From Primulina eburnea (lineage: Eukaryota; Streptophyta; Magnoliopsida; Lamiales; Gesneriaceae), in assembly GCF_022965805.1 (NCBI RefSeq), contig NC_133108.1, positions 19,418,056 to 19,482,055 of the forward strand: 64,000 bases of DNA. Direction: 5' to 3'. Below, piece by piece: positions 56,271 through 64,000 of this stretch. The position numbers and the translations under genes were made by a program. Under the pieces are notes generated by a model. The model searched no databases and had not been told where the DNA came from. It saw only the letters and a list, made by a program, of their open reading frames with translations. Numbering within the stretch: position 1 is the first letter of the stretch; every line of letters begins with the position of its first letter.

Positions 56271-58794
56271 ATGCCGCCTAGACGTATACCACAGCCAGAG
56301 CAGGGTAGCACATCAGGTGCACAGATGGATGTTACCGCTACGCCGATGGAGACCTTACTGAAGAGGTTTCAGTCTTTCCATCCTACTACGTTGAAGGGCA
56401 CAGAGAGTGCAGTAGAGTGCGAGAGCTGGCTTGATGATATCGAGATGTTGTTTGAGTCTTTGGCATATACTGATGAGCGACGTGTGAAGTTGATAGGGCA
56501 CCAGCTGCAAGAGGTTGCAAAGAGCTGGTGGTTGACTGCGAGGAGAGCCTTGGAGCACCGAGGCATTGACATTACGTGGAAAGTCTTCAAGGATGAGTTC
56601 TATCAGCGCTTCTTTCCCATCTCTTACCGAAAAGACAAAGGGGCTGAATTCGCAAATCTGAGGCAGGGACAGTGGAATATCGAGGAGTATGTTGCTAAAT
56701 TTTCTGCATTGCTTCGATTTGCACCGCATGTGGCAGGGAACGACGAGGCAGTGGCCGATCAGTTCATCAACGGGTTGAATCCAGATGTCTTTACTTTGGT
56801 GAACACGAGCCGGCCTAATACTTTTTCAGAGGCACTGAACCGAGCGAAGGGAGCAGAGGCTGGCCTGATCAGGCAGCGAGGCGCTTCTTACAGTGTTCAG
56901 GGGCAGAGACAGCCACAGCCCACTACCGTACAGTTTCCACCACCTCCTCCTCGATTTGATAGTGGGTCTAGTAGTAGTGGCAAGAAGGAATTTCTGAAGG
57001 CTAAGGGCAAGCAGTTTAAGAAATCCGGGAGTAGTTCATCGAGCTCAAGTGGATCTCGACAGAGAGGTCAGGGTTCAGATTATAGTGGCGCGTATTGCAG
57101 TTCGTGCGGAGGGCGACATGCCACGGAGCAGTGTCAAGGAGTTATGGGACGCTGCAACATCTGTAGGCAGCTGGGACACTTCGCCAGAGTTTGTCCCCAG
57201 AGAGGTGCACAACGATTCCATAGTGCAGGGTCATCAGCACTAGTGCCACAGATTGAGAGACATGCATCCTCTGTACACTCTTTCCAGCCACCATCTGCAC
57301 AGATCCAGCAGAGACCAGGAGGTAGTCAGACAGTGAGTCAACCTCCCAGACAGCAGGCCCGTGTCTTTGCTTTGACAGAGGAGCAGGCTCAGGATGCGTC
57401 CTTTGACGTGATAGCAGGTAACTTTTTTCTTTGCGGTTATCCTGCATATGTGTTGATTGACACAGGTGCATCACATACATTCATATCTGAGCATTTTTCA
57501 TTGAGACATTCATTGCCTATTGAGTCTTTGTAGACTGTAGTGTCTATAGCTTCTCCGTTGGGAAGTGGTCTGATATCTGTGACTACTGTTAGATACTGTA
57601 TGCTTCAGTTTGAAGGGCATGAGATTGATCTAGATTGTTTAGTACTTGGTTTTGCTTATTTTGACTATATAGTTGGTATAGACATGTTGACCAAGTACAG
57701 GGCCACTGTAGATTGTTTCCACAAGATTGTCAGATTCAGACCCGAAATGACAGATGAGTGGAAATTCTATGGAAAGGGTTCCAGATCTAGGATTCCCTTA
57801 GTATCTGCTATGACTATGAGTAGATTGCTTCAACGAGGAGCAGAGGGCTTTTTCGTATATTCAGTAGATCTACTGAAGTCGAGCCCAGCATTGGCAGATC
57901 TGCCAGTAGTTTGTGAGTTTGCAGATATATTTCCAGATGAGATACCGGGGTTACCTCCAGCCCGAGAGGTTGATTTCAGCATAGATCTTATGCCCGGTTC
58001 TGTTCCTATTTCGAGAGCTCCGTATAGGATGGCACCAATAGAGCTGAAAGAGTTGAAAGCACAGTTATAAGACCTTCTGTCCAAGGGATACATCAGACCG
58101 AGTGTATCACCTTGGGGTGCTCCGGTGCTATTTGTTCGAAAGAATGATGGTTCGATGCGACTGTGTTTTGATTACAGACAGTTGAACAAGGCAACAGTGA
58201 AGAACAAGTATCTTTTGCCGCGCATCGATGATTTATTTGATCAGCTTCAAGGATCTTCGGTTTACTCGAAGATTGATTTGAGATCAGGGTATCATCAGCT
58301 CAGAATCAGAGACGTTGATATTCCGAAGACTGCATTCCGAACCAGGTATGGGCACTACGAGTTTATTGTTATGCCTTTCGGTTTGACGAATGCACCAGCG
58401 GTATTTATGAGTCCGATGAACCGCATCTTTCAGAGATATTTAGATGATTTTGTGATTGTGTTTATTGATGATATTTTGGTATAATCGAAGAGTCTGACTG
58501 AGCATGCAGATCATCTGAGGATTGTATTGCAGACTTTGAGAAAAGAGCAGTTATACGCCAAACTGTCCAAGTGCGAATTCTGGCTGAAACAGGTTGTTTT
58601 CTTGGGTCACATTATATCTGGAGATGGTATTGCAGTAGATCCGAGTAAATTTGAGGCTGTTATCAGTTGGCCGAGACCGACTTCTGTGCATGAGATACGT
58701 AGTTTCATGGGTCTTGCAGGGTATTATCGTCGTTTTATCTGAGATTTCTCCAGTATAGCGAAACCAATCACCCAGTTGACACAGAAGAACATGC
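56271..58794 (+). pseudogene. gag-pol: GYP-Y2 gag-pol, four stops, truncated in RT
   Basis: Start chosen at ATG 56271 (MPPRRIPQPEQG), although the frame is open upstream, because it follows the PBS leader and matches the ATA codon position in the X and W gags. Gag block 'SWWLTARRALEHRGIDITWKVF'; Ser-rich linker; CSSCGGRHATEQC; CCHC knuckle CNICRQLGHFARVC; protease [10 protein letters not shown]. Stops at 57531-57533, 58068-58070, 58482-58484 (just after RT FIDDILV) and 58740-58742; each replaces a sense codon present in Y1 or in its frame. The sequence ends at 58794, where TEK-3 is inserted. Protease-RT is nearly identical to Y1 (47380-48770). Confidence 0.92.
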
Positions 58795-60383
58795 TATAAT
58801 AGCCGAGCCCGGTGTACGGTACGGTTTAAGCTTTGCTTGTTATTTGGGCTATGTGATTAGATGTTTAGAGTTGTGTTTTGGGCCATAGTTTTATTGGTTA
58901 TTATTGTCTTGAGGTATTAGTTGTTGTTGGTTGTTCGTTTCAGAGTTTCAGATCGATTTTAGTTGGTTGAGTTTTGATCTTGGCCGTGACCAGAGTGCAC
59001 CCGCGCTCTTAGAGGAGTGCCCCCGCGGTGTACTATTCATGATTTTGGAGTTAGGAAGCCGTGGCAGGACCGCACCTGCGGTAGTGCAAGGGCCGCACCC
59101 GTGGTGATGACCGCACCCGCGGTGTCTGCAGCGCCGCACCCGCGGTCCGAGTGTTCCAGAATTTTGTGTTGTGCCGTGAGCTAGGCGCACCCGCGGTGCT
59201 TGTGGCAGCGCACCCGCGGTCTAGGTATGGGCGAGATATTTAGTTACTTTTTGGGAGTGGTTGGCCATATTTTCCCTTTTCCTTTCTTCTCATTTCCGAT
59301 TTTCTCTCTTCTAGCAAGGGTTTTCATCCATTTCTTTCACTTCCTATCTTCGATTCAAGCGTTTAGTTTGCGTTTCGACTTGAGATCGTGGTTCTCCTTG
59401 GTGCTAGGAAGCTAAGGTAGGCTTTTGGTGCGATTCTTTTAAGGTTTTGAGTTAAGAGTTGACTTGGGTTTGTTGTTCTTGTGGATTTATGGATTATTTA
59501 GCTTGGATCCTTGGATATAGAGTAGATGTTGGTGTTATTTATGGATTATTGTTTTAGGTGGTGTTCAAGAGCTTTGATTGAGGTGTTCTATTGGTTTGTA
59601 AGTGGAATTTCATCCCTTGTGCTCACATGTATATATATGTATTGTGTTTCAAAGGTTTTATTGTGATATTCCCTTCCATTTGATCCGTAGTATGTATTGA
59701 TTCAATTGTTATATATATTGGAGGCATTTGATGTCTCAATTGTTCAAAGGGAATACAAAGAGTATAGTTTCTAAAGTGTTGTTTAAATGCCAAAGAGAAA
59801 GAGTTTAAATGTTTTATTGGATTGATAGATACATAGTCAGAGATTGCATGCAATTAGTTGATCAACGACCATAGGCTTATATCCCTCAGAGTTATCGGTT
59901 TATATCGATTTGGGATACGAGAACCCCAGAGCAGAGATACTATTGATATCAATCCCCAGAGTAAAGAGAAATACCATCTCATTTATATGCTATTGCTATG
60001 ATATTCATGTTCAGAGTTTATGATTCAAATTGGATGGTATTTATGATTTCAAAGCTATGTTTTACAGAGTTTATTGTCATTGCTATGTAAGAGTTCCACT
60101 TGCTGAGATTTATTCTCATTTCAGTTATTTCATGTGATGCAGATCAGAGTGGCGGCCCAGGACGTTGATTGTGGACAGGGGGTCATATGCATACACCGTT
60201 GGAAGGAAGATTTTGGCATGATCATAGGAATGATGTTTTGTATTTTGTTATGTCATTCAAATGATCATGTATTGTTATTTTGTAAAGATGTTTAAAGAAA
60301 TGTATTTTGAAACTCCTTCCGTATTTTAAAGAAAATTTTAATTTCCGCTGTGTATTTTATTTAAAGAGGTCAGAGGTGTCACA
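58795..60383 (+). repeat. TEK-3 5' LTR
   Basis: 1589 bp. It starts TATAATAGCCGAGCCC, so the terminal TG has become TA. The box array at 58994-59220 has spacings 22, 53, 23, 18, 23, 51, 23. It ends GAGGTGTCACA. Confidence 0.92.
58994..59220 (+). promoter_or_regulatory. Phased GC-box array in the TEK-3 LTR
   Basis: Eight boxes at 58994, 59016, 59069, 59092, 59110, 59133, 59184 and 59207. Several have C-to-T or G-to-A changes (CACCTGCGG, CACCCGTGG), but the phasing is unchanged. Confidence 0.8.
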
Positions 60384-60388
60384 TTTAG

Positions 60389-60400
60389 TGGTATCAGAGC
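60389..60400 (+). promoter_or_regulatory. TEK-3 primer-binding site
   Basis: TGGTATCAGAGC after the spacer TTTAG. Confidence 0.93.
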
Positions 60401-60520
60401 GGTGTTCTTCGGACCAATGCATATGACTTCGTCTACTTTCAACTGTCCATGTATGTTTTCTTGCATCTATCCATTGTTATATATTGATATGTCTTTTGTG
60501 AGCCCATTGTAGAGTAGAGG

Positions 60521-62883
60521 ATGCCACCTAAGAGGAAAGCAGTAGAGGGTGAGGATAGTTCTTCCTCGAGAGTTGTCGATGAGTTCGGCAAGTTATTGAA
60601 AGAGCAGGCCAAGGTCCATAGTGAGCAGATCCAGCAGTTGCTCCGATTGCAAGGAGCAGGTCAGGGCAGAGGTCAAGCAAGAGGGCAAGTTGCTCAGGCT
60701 GTTGGCACTGATGCCATATTTTCTGCTTTTAAGATGATGGATCCGCCGGAATTTTCAGGGAGCACCGATCCTTTAGTTGCAGCCGAGTGGGTCAAGGCTT
60801 TAGAGGCGATCTTCGATCATCTCCACTACGGGGACAGAGACCGTATCAGCTGTGCTGTATTCATGTTGGTTAATGCTGCTCGCATATGGTGGAATGCGAC
60901 CAAGGTTGGAGTTGATGTCTCGACATTGAAGTGATCAGAGTTTACAGAGTTGTTCTATGACAAGTATTTCCCCGACGCACTTCGAGCGAGGAAGGTTTCA
61001 GAGTTCTTGGAGCTTCGACAGGGGAGCTTGAATGTGGATGAGTATATTTTGAAGTTTGAAGAGGGTTGCTTGTTTGCTCCGTACATTGCTTCCAACGACA
61101 AAGACAAAGGTGCTCATTTCATTCGAGGCCTTAGAGCTGAGATTCGTCGAGATATCAATATGTCCAAGGCTGTGACTTTCAAGGAGATCGTGTCCAAGGC
61201 TTTGTTGGCCGAGCAGGACATGAAGGACATTGCTAGGGAGAGGCAGGCGAGGCATCAGGCCATTGCTCAGAGGGGACAGAGTTCGAGTCAGCGTGGCAGA
61301 GATCGATTCAAGGGGAAAGGTAAGATGGACTCGAATCCTAGACCACCGACAGTTCCAGTTGCTCCATCTGATCCCGAGAAGCCTTTATGTCCCAAGTGTG
61401 GGAGACATCATAGGGGAGAGTGCAGATTTGGCACTCATTCTTGCTATCGTTGTGGCACGGCAGGCCACATTGCCCGAGATTGTCCTAGTGGAGCTAGCCA
61501 AGAGAAGGTTCAGGGTCGCATCTTTGCGATGACCAAGGAAGGTATTAATCATGATTCTTCTCTGATCTCTAGCACTATTTTAATTTCAGGCAGAGTAGCT
61601 ACGACTTTGATTGATACTGGTGCTACTCATTCTTTTATGTCTGAATTGTTTTCGAGATCTTTGGTTATAGTTCCTTCTATTCTTCCCCTCCAGTTGAATG
61701 TCTTATTGCCTTCGGGGGACGTGTTGTGCCCGACGTCTATTGTGTATGCATGCCCTGTTCGTATTGATGATAGAGAGGTCTTTGCTGATTTGATTGTGAT
61801 CCCGATGGTTGCTTTTGATGTTATTCTTGGCATGGATTGGCTATCGACTTATCGTGCAGTGATCGATTGCGTTGCTAAGACGGTGACTTTTGCAGATGAT
61901 AGCAATAAGGGAGGTTCGCTCGCCAGTGCAAGTACTTCGCTGGTCCTTCCTTTTATTTCATGTCTTGAGGCTGAGAGATTGCTGTGTAGAGGTTGCGATG
62001 GGTTTCTTGCTTCTATTGTGGATGTGGATGATATTGTGAAGTTGAATATTGATGATATCGATGTGGTGAGGGAGTTTTCCGATGTGTTTGAGGATGATGT
62101 TCCGGGTTTGCCGCCGGACAGAGATGTTGAGTTCGTTATTGATTTAGCTCCAGGTACGGTTCCTATTTCTAAGGCTCCGTACCGAATAGCCCCTACCGAG
62201 ATGAAGGAGTTAAAGACGCAGTTGCAGGATCTTTTGGATAAAGGTCTTATTCGTCCGAGTTCTTCGCCTTGGGGAGCTCCGGTGCTATTTGTCAAGAAGA
62301 AAGATGGGTCGTTGCGGCTGTGTATCGACTACCGAGAGCTTAACAAAGTGACTGTCAAGAATAAGTATCCGTTGCCACGGATTGATGATTTGTTTGACCA
62401 ATTGCATGGTGCACTGTCTTTTCGAAGATTGATCTTCGGTCTGGCTACTATCAGTTGAAGGTTAGGGAGTCCGATATCCCTAAGACGGCATTCAGGACCA
62501 GGTATGGTCACTATGAGTTTCTTGTGATGTCTTTTGGTTTGACCAATGCCCCTTCAGTTTTCATGGACCTGATGAACCGTGTGTTCAAGCCGTTCTTGGA
62601 TAGCTTCGTCATTGTTTTCATCGACGACATCTTGATCTATTCCAAGACCAGAGAGCTTCATGCAGAGCATCTCAGAGTTGTTCTCCGTTTGTTGAGGGAG
62701 AAGAGGTTGTTTGCCAAGTTGAAGAAGTGTGAGTTTTGGCTGGATCAGATTTCTTTCTTAGGCCATGTTGTTTCGAAAGATGGCATTGCCGCTGATCCAG
62801 TGAAGATTGAGGCAATTCAGAAGTGGCCTATTCCTACCACTGTCTCAGAGGTACGCAGTTTCCTTGGTTTGGCGGGTTATTAT
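60521..62883 (+). pseudogene. gag-pol: TEK-3 gag-pol, defective and interrupted in RT
   Basis: It opens MPPKRKAVEGED at 60521. Stop TGA at 60932-60934 where TEK-1 has Trp in 'LKWSEF'. It then reads through Gag with an intact knuckle [14 protein letters not shown], protease [10 protein letters not shown], and RT to '[10 protein letters not shown]'. A small deletion near 62412 shifts the frame; RT then continues with [10 protein letters not shown] to 'SFLGLAGYY' and is broken at 62883. Unlike TEK-2 it keeps protease and the knuckle, so it is less eroded. Confidence 0.92.
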
Positions 62884-64000
62884 TGTAAGGCTCGAGAATT
62901 ATCGATTGTCATTAATGTGAGATTCACAGATATGAGAATGCATGTCATAAAATGAGAATTTATGGAAGCAAGGCCGACACAATACCGCACCTGCGGTACT
63001 AACATCACCGCACCTGCGGTGTAAAGATAGAACATTTGATTTTGGGGCGAGGCCACACTGCACCTGCGGTGTTAACATGACCGCACCCGCGGTCATGCCT
63101 TTGGAAAATAATTGTGCTGCCGAGAGCACAGCGCACCCGCGCTCCTGCTGTACCGCACCCGCGGTGTTGCGTGGTGTGCAAAGGATGAACCATGTGTTAC
63201 ATGACATGCAAGATATATATATGTATTGTTCGATTCCTCTTCATTTCAGTACATGATAGCACCGAGAAATCCCTTTAGTTCCTTCAAGCTTTCGCATATT
63301 AGAATTTAGATTGTGCAACAATTTGCCATCCGATTTGAAATCCGAGTAGAGATTCGTGTTCCTCTTGACAAGGGCTACGAGAGGACGTAAGTTTCTTATA
63401 TTTTCAGCATGTTTCGAAATATACTTGTTGGGGAAATTCAGATTTGAGTTAGAATATGTGTTCTTGATATCTTGAGCTTGTTATATTTACTATCGGATTG
63501 ATTTTCGGATATCGTATGCTTTTGTTCGAAATTCCAGCATGTATTATGTGAAGATTTTACAGATTCTAGCTGGTGGATTGATGTTTAGATGAGATTATGA
63601 GTTGTTGGGATTGATTATGATATTGTTATGTTGAGATTGAGTTACCGGTATCAAAGACATACGCCGTTATCCCGTCAATTGTTACCGAGATGGAGTATTG
63701 ACTTGTACAAGATTTTGATATGAGTTATATCTTGATAGAATGCATTGTTATATTGTCATTTCAGATTAGTTTTGACAGAGTGACATTCCGACTTCGAGAC
63801 TTCGACCGACGATTCGACAAGAAAGGTATAATTCATGTGGTCACGGGATTGCACAACTCGATTCAGACTTGATACGAGTTTCCCTAAATCACATACTAGA
63901 TTGTTATTACATTTGATTATGTAATGCCTTGTTTATTGATTTATATTCGAGTCCTGAGATAGGAGATATTGGCAGATTTGCCAAAACTAGACGTTTCGGT
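62884..64000 (+). repeat. GYP-Y3 LTR, runs off the window
   Basis: It starts TGTAAGGCTCGAG, matching 54217. Box array 62984-63165 (spacings 23, 50, 23, 50, 22), TATA run from 63214, and an R-region similar to 54600-55390. About 1.1 kb of the expected 1.8 kb is present, so whether this is a solo LTR or a full element cannot be told. Confidence 0.9.
62984..63165 (+). promoter_or_regulatory. Phased GC-box array in the GYP-Y3 LTR
   Basis: Six boxes at 62984, 63007, 63057, 63080, 63130 and 63152 in three pairs. Several carry CACCTGCGG in place of CACCCGCGG. TATATATAT begins at 63214, 49 bp after the last box. Confidence 0.8.

Larger units (their letters stand above)
58795..62883 (+). mobile_element. 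TEK-3, Tekay element, 5' part only in the window
   Basis: 5' LTR 58795-60383, PBS 60389-60400, then gag-pol to 62883, where a GYP-Y LTR interrupts it (left flank ATTAT). It sits in Y2 pol after CATGC (58790-58794), as shown by the uninterrupted Y1 sequence at 48770. The rest, including its 3' LTR and right TSD, lies outside the window. Confidence 0.9.

Overview
The window is plant nuclear DNA, probably from a eudicot with a large, repeat-rich genome. It has no recognisable host gene, no tRNA or rRNA gene and nothing bacterial. Almost every base belongs to LTR retrotransposons inserted into one another. The evidence for this is TG...CA-bounded LTRs, 5-bp target-site duplications (TSDs), primer-binding sites (PBS) matching the 3' end of initiator tRNA-Met, polypurine tracts (PPT), and Gag, protease, RT, RNase H and integrase motifs. 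I assigned boundaries by eye; most should be exact to within a few bases.

Layout, left to right. (1) 1-14664: a minus-strand Ty3/gypsy element (GYP-Z) whose ~3.1-kb LTR is split by a complete minus-strand Ty1/copia element (COP-1, 2127-11558, TSD GTTCC). (2) 14663-16856: a tandem array with a ~364-bp unit made from a chromovirus integrase core. (3) 16857-45481: a Ty3/gypsy chromovirus of Tekay/Del type (TEK-2). Its 5' LTR carries two separate insertions. One is TEK-1 (16916-24747, TSD TTAAT), which is intact, has 1620-bp LTRs differing at about 3 sites and encodes an uninterrupted 1472-codon Gag-Pol. The other is an inverted Tekay solo LTR (25040-42478, TSD GAAGG). That solo LTR contains TRG-X (25575-41398, TSD AACTA), and the 3' LTR of TRG-X contains the inverted relative TRG-W (32687-40580, TSD GTATT). 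X and W keep a gag gene but only a rotted pol. (4) 45482-58794: a rearranged GYP-Y complex. It holds an inverted LTR, a forward pol (Y1) joined to it at a non-canonical junction, a shared middle LTR, and a second gag-pol (Y2). Y1 pol is split by solo LTR V (49715-53055, TSD AAATG), which itself contains a truncated inverted Tekay (TEK-4). (5) 58795-62883: TEK-3, inserted into Y2 pol and cut at 62884 by another GYP-Y LTR that runs off the window.

How the parts relate. TEK-1 is the only element that looks able to make all its own proteins. X and W could plausibly be mobilised in trans by relatives such as GYP-Y, because their LTR ends, PBS and Gag are related.

The most striking observation concerns the LTR promoters. 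Eleven LTR copies from three families carry six to eight copies of a 14-bp box, ACCGC-ACCC-GCGGT. The boxes sit in pairs 22-24 bp apart, and the pairs are spaced about 17-20 or 50-53 bp apart. In TRG-W a different GC-rich palindrome occupies the same place with nearly the same phasing (pairs 22 bp apart, unit 71 bp). In X, W and Y the array ends about 48-52 bp before a TATA box. This looks like a shared promoter-proximal regulatory architecture whose box sequence has turned over.
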